Origin: Bacteroidales bacterium
GTDB lineage: Bacteria; Bacteroidota; Bacteroidia; Bacteroidales; UBA3663
Assembly (NCBI GenBank): GCA_017632695.1
Contig: JAGBQS010000142.1
Coordinates: 1 to 13,709 of the forward strand
Direction of reading: 5' to 3'
DNA length: 13,709 bases
This document shows positions 7,331 through 13,709 of this stretch, piece after piece (within the stretch, counting starts at the first letter, position 1; every line of letters starts with the position of its first letter). The notes below the pieces were generated by a model. It searched no databases and was not told where the DNA came from. It saw only the letters and a program-made list of their open reading frames with translations. A program made the translations under genes and the position numbers.

Positions 7331-8364
7331 GAATACTCCGCGTAGGCTTCACGCATGGCGACATCAACGGAATCGGTTTGGAAATGATAGCCAAAATCCT
7401 TTCTGCTCCAGAGATGCTGGAAATCTGCACTCCAATCATCTTCAGCGACAGCAACTGTTTCCAGACCACCGTCCGTACGCTCGAACTTGAAGCTCCCGTT
7501 CAACCGGAAATCATCCGGAATCCGGCTGACGCCAAAGACGGACGCATCAACCTGGTGAATGTATGCAAACCCTCTCCTGCCATCGAATGGGGACAGCAGA
7601 CTGAGGCTGCACTTCAGGCTGAAGCCAGTTCGCTCAATGCCGCTATCGATGCTTTCAAGAAAAAGAGCATCGACCTGCTGGTTTCGGCTCCAGGCAATCT
7701 GGACAACGATGCAGACAGCCACTCGATGAGCGACTTTGTCCGACAGGCTTTAGGCTCAGATGCCTCCGACTTCGACTGGGTAGTGAGCGAACGCCTGCGT
7801 ACCATCAAGCTCCATAGTGTTACATCGTCGACCGAACTGGGCGAAGATTTTGCCGTTGAAGCCCTGATGTCCGACATCCGGAAAATCTATAATCAGCTGC
7901 GCGAGGACCTGAGCGAAATCCGTCCCCGGATGGTTGTTCTTTCGGGCAACATGAGGCTGGCCGACAAGATACACGAACTCCAGGAAGAAGGCGTAACCGT
8001 ATTCGGACCGTTCGAAGCTGCAGGCTTTATCGAAGCCGGTAACCTGCAACACTATGATGCCGTATTGTTCCTCGATGAAGAAGATGCCCGTCATAAACTG
8101 CTGAAGAGTCTGGATCCTTCGCTGACGTATGGCTATGTTTCCGGTCTGCCGCTCATCCTGACATACCCGCTGACCGGCATTTCCTATCCGATTGCAGGAA
8201 AGAATGCTGCCGATGAAACAGCACTCCGGAATGCACTGTATGCAGCAATTGATACCTTCCGCAATCGGGAAGCCTTCGCCCAAGCTACCTATAAGCCGTT
8301 GGAGAAGCAATGGGTGCCCAAGGGACGCGACGACTACAAACTGGATCTGAGCAAAGAGGAGTAA
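7327..8364 (+). CDS. PdxA-family protein, probably catalytically degenerate 4-hydroxythreonine-4-phosphate dehydrogenase homologue
   Basis: PdxA oxidises 4-phosphohydroxy-L-threonine in pyridoxal phosphate synthesis, using a divalent metal bound by three His. This 345-residue protein keeps the length and fold signature: GDINGIG at 11-17, DLLVSAP at 116-122, GPFEAAGF at 227-234, YDAVL at 243-247 and an IAGK end of the substrate region at 289-292. Key residues are altered. APINK reads APGNL (121-125), GHTE reads SMSD (133-136), and NPHAGExG is replaced by NMRLADK (208-214) with a deletion of about 15 residues. MYHDQG reads LDEEDA (249-254), and the final PDHGTAYDIAG reads PLTGISYPIAG (281-291). 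Only one candidate metal His (H163 in LHSV) may remain. The frame is intact with no stop codons, so it is not a recent pseudogene. It could be a pseudoenzyme or have a new substrate. Automated annotation would probably call it pdxA. It sits between the DUF4837 gene and murA. Confidence 0.82.
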   Translation: MRILRVGFTHGDINGIGLEMIAKILSAPEMLEICTPIIFSDSNCFQTTVRTLELEAPVQPEIIRNPADAKDGRINLVNVCKPSPAIEWGQQTEAALQAEASSLNAAIDAFKKKSIDLLVSAPGNLDNDADSHSMSDFVRQALGSDASDFDWVVSERLRTIKLHSVTSSTELGEDFAVEALMSDIRKIYNQLREDLSEIRPRMVVLSGNMRLADKIHELQEEGVTVFGPFEAAGFIEAGNLQHYDAVLFLDEEDARHKLLKSLDPSLTYGYVSGLPLILTYPLTGISYPIAGKNAADETALRNALYAAIDTFRNREAFAQATYKPLEKQWVPKGRDDYKLDLSKEE

Positions 8365-8415
8365 TCCACCTCGGAAGTCAAAATGCTGTTTTTCTTATAA
8401 TTCAATCCGACCAAC

Positions 8416-9732
8416 ATGCCAAGTTTTATCATCGAAGGCGGACGCAAACTGAATGGTTCCATTACACCACAGGGAGCCAAGAACGAAGCGCTGGAAGTTA
8501 TCAGCGCTACCCTGCTGACCCGTAAAACCGTTACCATCAGCAACGTTCCGGAAATTCTGGATGTCATCAACCTCATCGACCTCATGCGTTCCATGGGAGT
8601 CGAAGTAGGTCATCCGAAAAAGGGAACCTTCTCTTTCAGGGCCGACAAGCTGGACGAAGAATATATGCTGAGCGCCGAGTTCCAACGGAAGTCGACCAGT
8701 CTCCGGGGATCGGTTATGATGCTCGGTCCGCTCATTACCCGCTTCGGACACGCCCAGCTTCCCCAACCTGGCGGCGACAAGATCGGACGCCGGCGTCTGG
8801 ATACACATTTCATAGGACTGCAAAGATTGGGTGCTTCGTTTACCTACGATGGAGACCGGCATATCTACGAGGCCGTCGCTCCTGCCGACGGTCTGCACGG
8901 CTGCTACATGCTGCTCGATGAGGCTTCGGTAACAGGTACCGCCAACATTGTGATGGCTGCGGTCTTGGCAAAAGGCGAAACTACCATCTATAATGCAGCC
9001 TGCGAACCGTACATCCAGCAGCTGTGCAGAATGCTGGTCCGCATGGGTGCCAGGATTGAAGGCATAGGCTCCAACCTGCTCCGGATTGAAGGCGTTGCCG
9101 AACTGAACGGTACCGACCACAAGCTCCTGCCGGACATGATTGAGGTGGGAAGCTTCATAGGAATGGCAGCAATGACCGGCAGCGACATTACCATTAAGGA
9201 TGTCTCGATTCCCGACCTGGGCATCATTCCGGATGCTTTCCGGCGGCTGGGCATTATCGTTGAACAGGAAGGTGACGACCTGCACGTTCCCGCTCAGGAA
9301 CACTACACCATCGAATCGTTTATCGACGGATCGATCATGACCATTTCCGATGCTCCCTGGCCGGGTCTGACTCCAGACCTGATCAGCGTGCTGCTGGTAT
9401 GCGCCACACAGGCAAAAGGCTCGGTACTCATTCATCAGAAGATGTTCGAAAGCCGTCTTTTCTTCGTGGACAAACTCATAAACATGGGCGCCCAGATCAT
9501 TCTTTGCGACCCTCACCGAGCAACCGTAATCGGTCTTGACAACCAGTACAAACTCAAGCGGGCCAAACTGACTTCTCCCGATATTCGTGCAGGCATTGCC
9601 TTGCTGATTGCGGCCATGAGTGCCGAAGGAACCAGCGAAATCGACAATATCGGACAGATTGACCGAGGCTATGAGGACATCGACGGACGACTGAACGCTT
9701 TGGGCGCAAAAATCACACGCGTTAACGACTGA
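8416..9732 (+). CDS. murA: UDP-N-acetylglucosamine 1-carboxyvinyltransferase
   Basis: Transfers enolpyruvate from PEP to UDP-GlcNAc, the first committed step of peptidoglycan synthesis; cytosolic. The 438-residue length matches the family (about 420-440) and the EPSP-synthase fold. Visible features: N-terminal GGRKLNGSITPQGAKNEAL with catalytic K22-N23, and the active-site loop RGSVMMLGPLITRFG followed by PGGDKIGRRRLDTH. The residue at the catalytic loop Cys (Cys115 in E. coli) is Asp, D121. Further matches are TGTANIVMAA in the middle and AGIALLIAAM near the C-terminus. Cys-to-Asp MurA enzymes are active and insensitive to fosfomycin in the species where they have been studied, so the same is inferred here. 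It starts 51 bp after the PdxA-like gene and is followed by rimM after 47 bp. A 446-codon open frame on the opposite strand is a shadow. Confidence 0.97.
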   Translation: MPSFIIEGGRKLNGSITPQGAKNEALEVISATLLTRKTVTISNVPEILDVINLIDLMRSMGVEVGHPKKGTFSFRADKLDEEYMLSAEFQRKSTSLRGSVMMLGPLITRFGHAQLPQPGGDKIGRRRLDTHFIGLQRLGASFTYDGDRHIYEAVAPADGLHGCYMLLDEASVTGTANIVMAAVLAKGETTIYNAACEPYIQQLCRMLVRMGARIEGIGSNLLRIEGVAELNGTDHKLLPDMIEVGSFIGMAAMTGSDITIKDVSIPDLGIIPDAFRRLGIIVEQEGDDLHVPAQEHYTIESFIDGSIMTISDAPWPGLTPDLISVLLVCATQAKGSVLIHQKMFESRLFFVDKLINMGAQIILCDPHRATVIGLDNQYKLKRAKLTSPDIRAGIALLIAAMSAEGTSEIDNIGQIDRGYEDIDGRLNALGAKITRVND

Positions 9733-9779
9733 CACATGTATCGGCTTCGGATGCGTATGTAAACTACAAAACTGGCAAA

Positions 9780-10355
9780 ATGATCAGACAGGAACAACTT
9801 ATAGAAATAGGAACTATCCAGAAGGTTCACGGACTGAAGGGCGAAATGAACGTTTCGGTCGTCAATGACGTGTTCGACGCAGTCAGGAAATGCCCTTATC
9901 TGGTATGCGAGATGGACGGCATATTTGTCCCGTTCTTCATTGAGAGCTACCGATGGAAGGGCAATGCTTCCATGCTGCTGAATCTTGAGGATGTGGACAC
10001 GATTGAGAAAGCCGGCGAGTTCTGCGGACAGAAGCTTTTCTTCGACCGCCGATGCTTCACCAAAAAAGAAGCCGAAGAATACGAATCGGCCGAAGAAGAG
10101 GAAGCCGGACTGATCGGCTATGTGGTTGAAGATGTGACTTTAGGCACCTTAGGACCGATTACCGATATTGATGATCAGACAGCTAACGTTCTGTTCAGCA
10201 TCGACTACGAAGGTCGGGAATTGCTGGTTCCTGCTGCCGATGAGCTGATTGAATCCATCGATGACGAACAGAAGATTATCCGCATGAATTTGCCAGCCGG
10301 ACTTGTTAATCCCGATGAGGCAGAAAGCGAAGATGACCCGTTTCTGAAAATTTAA
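9780..10355 (+). CDS. rimM: Ribosome maturation factor RimM
   Basis: Assembly factor for the 30S head that binds ribosomal protein S19 and helps 16S rRNA processing; cytosolic. At 191 residues it is slightly longer than typical RimM (about 170-180) because of an acidic tail (DEAESEDDPFLKI). The N-terminal RimM domain is marked by IGTIQKVHGLKGEM (10-23), and the C-terminal PRC-barrel part begins near LIGYVVED (111-118) and ends with the usual ELLVPAADELIESID and NLPAGLV segments. The run of Glu between the domains (EEYESAEEEEAGL) is the linker. It is last in the probable run from the DUF4837 gene through murA. A new promoter begins 11 bp after its stop codon. The RNA-maturation theme is shared with rsmD upstream. 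Confidence 0.94.
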   Translation: MIRQEQLIEIGTIQKVHGLKGEMNVSVVNDVFDAVRKCPYLVCEMDGIFVPFFIESYRWKGNASMLLNLEDVDTIEKAGEFCGQKLFFDRRCFTKKEAEEYESAEEEEAGLIGYVVEDVTLGTLGPITDIDDQTANVLFSIDYEGRELLVPAADELIESIDDEQKIIRMNLPAGLVNPDEAESEDDPFLKI

Positions 10356-10365
10356 CATCCGAAAA

Positions 10366-10397
10366 CTTGGAACTTACGGAAAGAATCCGTATCTTTG
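10366..10397 (+). promoter_or_regulatory. Promoter of the structured RNA / zinc-ribbon gene
   Basis: CTTG (10366-10369) lies 20 bp before TATCTTTG (10390-10397). The second element is an exact TAnnTTTG and the first differs from TTTG by one base. Transcription is predicted to start near 10401-10403, leaving about 185 nt before the zinc-ribbon ATG. No second promoter is visible between 10530 and 10587. Confidence 0.75.
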
Positions 10398-10401
10398 CAC
10401 C

Positions 10402-10529
10402 CGAAAATTCAGTCATGTAACGTAAGCCCGGTCTGCTTGATTTACTCGGTGGCCGGATCCATACGGGGATACAGGAGAGTCCTGTATCTTTCACGAAGTG
10501 TGGTTTGCGAGCGGTTATATGGCTTTTTT
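10402..10529 (+). ncRNA. Candidate structured RNA: leader/attenuator or small RNA
   Basis: This stretch starts just after a strong promoter and can fold into a closed, branched structure. The closing stem pairs 10412-10421 with 10514-10523 (10 bp, two G-U) and continues with 10422-10428 against 10502-10508 (7 bp, two G-U); the only interruption is a 5-nt bulge on the 3' side. A11-U pairing at 10411/10524 can extend it. Inside are a hairpin 10428-10433/10451-10456 (it competes for one base of the closing stem), a perfect 9-bp hairpin 10468-10476/10480-10488 with loop GAG, and a small CAC-GAA-GTG hairpin at 10492-10500. Six T follow the stem (10524-10529), as in an intrinsic terminator. I do not recognise a known class; SRP RNA, tmRNA, RNase P and the common riboswitches do not fit. 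It is either a free RNA of about 128 nt or a leader controlling read-through into the next gene. The 5' end is approximate. Confidence 0.6.
10412..10529 (+). terminator. Long-range stem plus U-tract at the end of the candidate RNA
   Basis: The closing stem of the candidate RNA (5' arm 10412-10428, 3' arm 10502-10523) is followed directly by TTTTTT at 10524-10529. A terminator formed by such distant arms would act only if the interior folds first, which is the layout of many attenuators. The level of termination cannot be judged from sequence. Confidence 0.4.
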
Positions 10530-10587
10530 CGTGTCTGCACGTCAGCAAACAGCAATCAATAATTCAAACAAATAAATATTTACAACT

Positions 10588-11376
10588 ATGCCAAAGACAG
10601 AAAAAGAGTACTCTGTACCCGAAAAGCTTGCCAATCTCTACAAGCTGCAGCTCCTCGTGAGCGAAATCGACCGTATCAAGAACCTTCGCGGCGAACTTCC
10701 TCAGGAAGTATCGGAAATGGAAGCTGAGCTTGAAGGTCTGAACACCCGTATCAGCAACTACAAGAATGCCATTAAGGAAGCTGAAGAGAAGATCAACATC
10801 ATGCAGGGCAAGATTGCCGAAGCTCAGGCTCTGATCAATCAGTATACCGAGCAGCAGAATGATGTTCAGAACAACAAGCAGTATGAGTTCCTGACCAAGG
10901 AAATCGAGTACGAAAGTCTTGAAATTGAATTGAGCAACAAGCGTATCCGCGAGAACCTTGAGGCTATCGACAACCTGAAGCAGCGCATTGCCGGCACTTC
11001 TGCCGAAATCGACGAACGCCAGGGAGACCTCGACGTTAAGCGCGGTGAGCTGGACGAGATTATTGCCGAAACCCGCAGCGAGGAGGAAAGCCTTCGCGAA
11101 AAGGCCAAGAAGATTGAAAACACCATCGAGCCCCGTCTGCTCACAACCTTCAAGCGCATTCACAAGAAGACCCACAATGGTCTGGCCATCGTTCCTATTG
11201 AGCGTGAAGCCTGCGGCGGTTGCTACAACAAAATTACCCCTCAGCGCCAGATTGACGTAAAGATGCGCAAGAAAATCATCGTTTGCGAATACTGCGGCCG
11301 TATCCTTATCGATGAAGAACTGGCTAATGAAAACGAAATGCGCCGTCGTCGCAAGGGCATTCTGGCCAATGTCTGA
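10588..11376 (+). CDS. Coiled-coil C4-type zinc-ribbon protein (zf-RING_7 / HP0958-like)
   Basis: A 262-residue protein with two parts. Residues about 12-185 form a long, highly charged coiled-coil hairpin rich in E, K, Q and I. Residues about 195-245 form a zinc ribbon with ligands C209-x2-C212 (ACGGCYN) and C233-x2-C236 (CEYCGR). This layout matches the widespread family that includes Helicobacter HP0958; in that species it acts on sigma-54/flagellar gene control, which cannot be carried over here, so the role is unknown. Nucleic-acid or protein binding is likely. The C-terminus is basic (MRRRRKG). Codon choice is biased toward AAG, CGT/CGC and ATC, as in well-expressed genes. It follows the promoter and structured leader described at 10366-10529 and is followed by dnaB after 68 bp. 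Confidence 0.92.
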   Translation: MPKTEKEYSVPEKLANLYKLQLLVSEIDRIKNLRGELPQEVSEMEAELEGLNTRISNYKNAIKEAEEKINIMQGKIAEAQALINQYTEQQNDVQNNKQYEFLTKEIEYESLEIELSNKRIRENLEAIDNLKQRIAGTSAEIDERQGDLDVKRGELDEIIAETRSEEESLREKAKKIENTIEPRLLTTFKRIHKKTHNGLAIVPIEREACGGCYNKITPQRQIDVKMRKKIIVCEYCGRILIDEELANENEMRRRRKGILANV

Positions 11377-11444
11377 TTGCCTGAATGCAAAAATCCGATT
11401 GAATTCCGCACGTTGATAATTGACACCGAAAGTTAATTCCGACA

Positions 11445-12992
11445 ATGCCTCCCGTTTCAAACAATAATCGCAGAGCACCGCGTCAGCCTCAGGTTGTTGC
11501 GGTCTCTGCCGATGGTAAATTACAGCCGCAGGCCCCTAAAATCGAGGAGGCTGTGTTGGGTGCGCTCATGCTCGAGAAAGACGCTTACTCGCTTGTAAGC
11601 GAAATCCTGACGCCCGACACCTTCTACGAATTCAAACACCAGCTCATCTATACGGCCATACAGGAGCTGGCTCTCAAGCAGAACCCGATTGATATTCTCA
11701 CGGTCACCAACCAGCTGTCGGCCGATGGTGTACTCGAACAGGTGGGCGGCGCATATTATGTGTCGACCCTTACCGAGAATGTCGGTTCGGCTGCCCATGT
11801 AGAGTATCATGCCAAGATTATTGCCCAAAAGGCATTGGCCCGACAGCTTATCACCTACGCAGGCGAGATTTCGGCCGGAGCCTTCGACGAAACATCAGAC
11901 ATCGAGCAACTGATGCAGAAAGCCGAAGCCGAACTTTTCCAGCTCTCGCGGCACAACATCAAAAAGGATACCCAACAGATTGACCCGCTCATCACCGAAG
12001 CCCTTGAGAAAATCGAGGCGGCATCGAACCGTGCAGAGGGTCTTTCCGGGTTGCCGACAGGTTTTACGGAACTCGATAACATCACTTCCGGCTGGCAGAA
12101 CACCGATCTTATCATCATTGCAGCACGTCCTGCAATGGGCAAGACCGCTTTTGCGCTCTCGATGGTAAAGAATATGGCTGTCAACTACGGCATCCATGTA
12201 GGTATGTTCAGTCTCGAAATGAGTAACCTGCAGCTGGTGAACCGTCTGCTGCAGAACACTTGCGAGATTACCGGCGACAAGGTGAAAAGCGGACGTCTTA
12301 CGCCCGACGAATGGACGCAGCTCACCACCCGCATCAAGAACCTGCAGGGAGCTCCGATCTTTGTCGACGATACTCCTTCCCTTTCTGTATTCGAGCTCCG
12401 GACCAAAGCCCGCCGCCTGGTTAAGGAACATGGCGTGCAGATCATCATGATCGACTACCTCCAGCTGATGAATGCTTCGGGCATGCAGTTCGGAAGCCGC
12501 GAACAGGAGGTTTCCAATATCTCACGTTCGCTTAATGGTCTGGCCAAGGAACTGAACATCCCGATTATTGCACTCTCGCAGTTGAACCGAGGAGTAGAAA
12601 ACCGTCAGGGAGGCGCACAGCGTCCGCAGCTGTCCGACCTTCGCGAATCGGGAGCCATCGAGCAGGATGCCGATATGGTATGCTTCATTCATCGTCCGGA
12701 ATATTACAAGATTTACGAGGATGAGAAGGGAAACGACCTGCGCGGATTGGCAGAAATCATTATTGCCAAGCATCGTAACGGCGCCGTGGGTGATGTCCGC
12801 CTACGATTCCGCGGCGAGTTTGTACGCTTCCAGAACCTTGACGAAGACACAAGCATCCAATCAACGATGACCCCGTATCCAAAGGACGGAACCACGCTCG
12901 AATCGCGTATGAACAACTTTGGAGCGGCATCGGACAATTCAGCACAGGATGCTTTCCTGAGTGCCGGGAAACAGGAAGACCCGCCGTTCTAA
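11445..12992 (+). CDS. dnaB: Replicative DNA helicase DnaB
   Basis: Hexameric helicase that unwinds the chromosome at the replication fork and recruits primase. The 515-residue length is normal for Bacteroidetes, with a polar N-terminal extension (1-30). The N-terminal domain begins at PKIEEAVLGALMLEKDAY (31-48) and covers about 31-170. A linker helix leads to the RecA-like domain, marked by GLSGLPTGFTELD (199-211), Walker A ARPAMGKTA (227-235), SLEMS (256-260), Walker B IIMIDYLQLM (333-342), the ALSQLNRGVE motif (376-385) and DLRESGAIEQDAD (398-410). No intein or insertion interrupts it. It lies 68 bp after the zinc-ribbon gene, with no separate promoter seen, and 23 bp before the DUF4919 gene. 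There is no primase or loader gene nearby. Confidence 0.97.
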   Translation: MPPVSNNNRRAPRQPQVVAVSADGKLQPQAPKIEEAVLGALMLEKDAYSLVSEILTPDTFYEFKHQLIYTAIQELALKQNPIDILTVTNQLSADGVLEQVGGAYYVSTLTENVGSAAHVEYHAKIIAQKALARQLITYAGEISAGAFDETSDIEQLMQKAEAELFQLSRHNIKKDTQQIDPLITEALEKIEAASNRAEGLSGLPTGFTELDNITSGWQNTDLIIIAARPAMGKTAFALSMVKNMAVNYGIHVGMFSLEMSNLQLVNRLLQNTCEITGDKVKSGRLTPDEWTQLTTRIKNLQGAPIFVDDTPSLSVFELRTKARRLVKEHGVQIIMIDYLQLMNASGMQFGSREQEVSNISRSLNGLAKELNIPIIALSQLNRGVENRQGGAQRPQLSDLRESGAIEQDADMVCFIHRPEYYKIYEDEKGNDLRGLAEIIIAKHRNGAVGDVRLRFRGEFVRFQNLDEDTSIQSTMTPYPKDGTTLESRMNNFGAASDNSAQDAFLSAGKQEDPPF

Positions 12993-13015
12993 ACTCAGAA
13001 TTAAACCATAGTAAT

Positions 13016-13708
13016 ATGCGAAAACTGAAATTCACCATACTTTTGGCCATCCTCTGGTCGGGCGCCGTCCTGCCTCTCCTTGCTCAGGAAGTGGAAGCCC
13101 CGAATTACCAGCTGATACGTCAGGTAACCACCAACAGCAAAAGTCCGAGTTACTACCCGAAACTGATGGAACGCTATGTAAACAGCGATTCCACACTTTC
13201 GCTCGAGGACTACCGCAACCTCTACTACGGGTTTACCTTACGTGAAGACTTTGTGCCATACCAGACGGAAAAAAAGCAGTTGTTCGACATCCGCCGACGG
13301 CTGGCCCTTAGCGGCGGAGACCCCAAGCTTTGCCCGGAAGCCATCGCCATTGCCCAAACAATGTTCGATGATAATCCTTTCGATATTCCTGCGCTGGCAG
13401 TTATGGCAATTGCCTATCTGCAGTTAGGCGATTCGGTTAATTATCGTCTGTGGTCCATTAAGCAGCAGGGGCTTCTGGATGCCATCAGTTCTTCGGGCGA
13501 CGGTGAGACTCAGGAATCTGCCATTCACGTTATCAGCGTTGAGCATGAATACGAGATCCTGAACCGTATGGGTCTTGAAGTTGTTAAGGACTCCATCATC
13601 GACAACCGGACCGAATATCTGAAAGTGAAGGAAAATGCCGAAAATATACAGGGCATCTACTTTACCTTCGACGCTGCTGCCAACGTTTATCGCAAAAAAT
13701 ACGAATAA
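13016..13708 (+). CDS. DUF4919 family secreted protein
   Basis: A 230-residue protein of unknown function with a classical Sec signal peptide: MRKLK, a hydrophobic core to about residue 22, and a likely cleavage after LLA (residue 23). There is no lipobox Cys, so a soluble periplasmic protein is expected. The mature part is helical, with a stretch around 105-140 (CPEAIAIAQTMFDDNPFDIPALAVMAIAYLQLGD) that resembles a TPR-like pair of helices. The LEDYRNLYYGF segment (58-68), the SAIHVISVEHEYEILN region and the C-terminal YFTFDAAANVYRKKYE fit DUF4919, a Bacteroidetes family. The stop codon at 13706-13708 is inside the window, so the gene is complete. It begins 23 bp after dnaB and may be co-transcribed with it. 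Confidence 0.85.
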   Translation: MRKLKFTILLAILWSGAVLPLLAQEVEAPNYQLIRQVTTNSKSPSYYPKLMERYVNSDSTLSLEDYRNLYYGFTLREDFVPYQTEKKQLFDIRRRLALSGGDPKLCPEAIAIAQTMFDDNPFDIPALAVMAIAYLQLGDSVNYRLWSIKQQGLLDAISSSGDGETQESAIHVISVEHEYEILNRMGLEVVKDSIIDNRTEYLKVKENAENIQGIYFTFDAAANVYRKKYE

Positions 13709-13709
13709 A

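Noticed and set aside
7292..7339. 10-nt direct repeat AGAATACTCC at 7292-7301 and 7330-7339
   Set aside because: Real as a string, but short; the second copy is coding sequence of the PdxA-like gene, and no mobile-element or operator pattern goes with it.
8395..9735. 446-codon leftward open frame opposite murA
   Set aside because: The rightward frame carries all MurA motifs. The leftward product looks like antisense translation and has no family signature.
9733..9779. Weak hairpin between murA and rimM
   Set aside because: Only short broken stems form and no T-run follows, so it does not support a terminator.
10402..10529. Assignment of the structured RNA to SRP RNA, tmRNA, RNase P RNA or a TPP/cobalamin/FMN riboswitch
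   Set aside because: The hallmark sequences I know for these classes are not present, and the length is wrong for tmRNA and RNase P. I left it unclassified.
10306..10548. 80-codon leftward open frame across the candidate RNA
   Set aside because: It starts in the structured RNA and runs antisense into rimM. It has no promoter in the right place and no recognisable family.
10564..11478. 304-codon leftward open frame opposite the zinc-ribbon gene
   Set aside because: The rightward frame has a clear coiled coil and CxxC pairs; the leftward frame is leucine/phenylalanine-rich because it is the complement of Glu/Lys codons.

Overview
This 13.7 kb window is chromosomal DNA of a member of the order Bacteroidales (phylum Bacteroidota). 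Three things point there. Several proteins belong to families largely confined to that group (DUF3822, DUF4837, DUF4919). Start codons mostly lack a Shine-Dalgarno sequence. Upstream regions carry the Bacteroidetes primary-sigma promoter pattern (TTTG, about 20 bp, TAnnTTTG) instead of the sigma70 pattern. I cannot name the genus. I see no insertion sequence, phage gene, CRISPR array or tRNA/rRNA gene; this looks like core genome.

Layout. Positions 1-3999 read leftward: a stand-alone SF1 helicase (2581-3999), then aspartate kinase lysC and diaminopimelate decarboxylase lysA (cut by the window edge). lysC and lysA are 62 bp apart and look like one lysine/DAP unit transcribed from a near-perfect promoter at 2508-2539. 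From a compact divergent promoter region near 4020-4056 everything else reads rightward. First comes a small unit: a membrane-anchored protein of unknown function, DUF3822, and the 16S rRNA methyltransferase rsmD, which overlaps DUF3822 by 13 bp. A 186-bp gap holds a 22-bp-period array of imperfect palindromes. A second unit follows: a DUF4837 lipoprotein, a PdxA-family protein that has lost key catalytic residues, murA and rimM. A 232-bp gap then holds a strong promoter and what looks like a folded RNA ending in a U-tract. Last come a coiled-coil C4 zinc-ribbon protein, replicative helicase dnaB and a secreted DUF4919 protein.

Functional themes are housekeeping: the lysine/DAP branch and first committed step of peptidoglycan synthesis (lysC, lysA, murA), 30S subunit maturation (rsmD, rimM), DNA replication and processing (dnaB, the SF1 helicase), and envelope proteins of unknown role.

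Most worth a second look: (1) the candidate structured RNA at about 10402-10529, which may be a leader/attenuator of the zinc-ribbon gene or a small RNA; (2) the PdxA-family protein with degenerated metal-binding and substrate motifs; (3) the 22-bp palindromic array at 6036-6161; (4) the identical 16-nt sequence containing a 12-bp palindrome at the starts of two consecutive genes; (5) MurA with Asp in place of the usual catalytic Cys. All assignments come from reading the sequence and from remembered family motifs; no database search was run.
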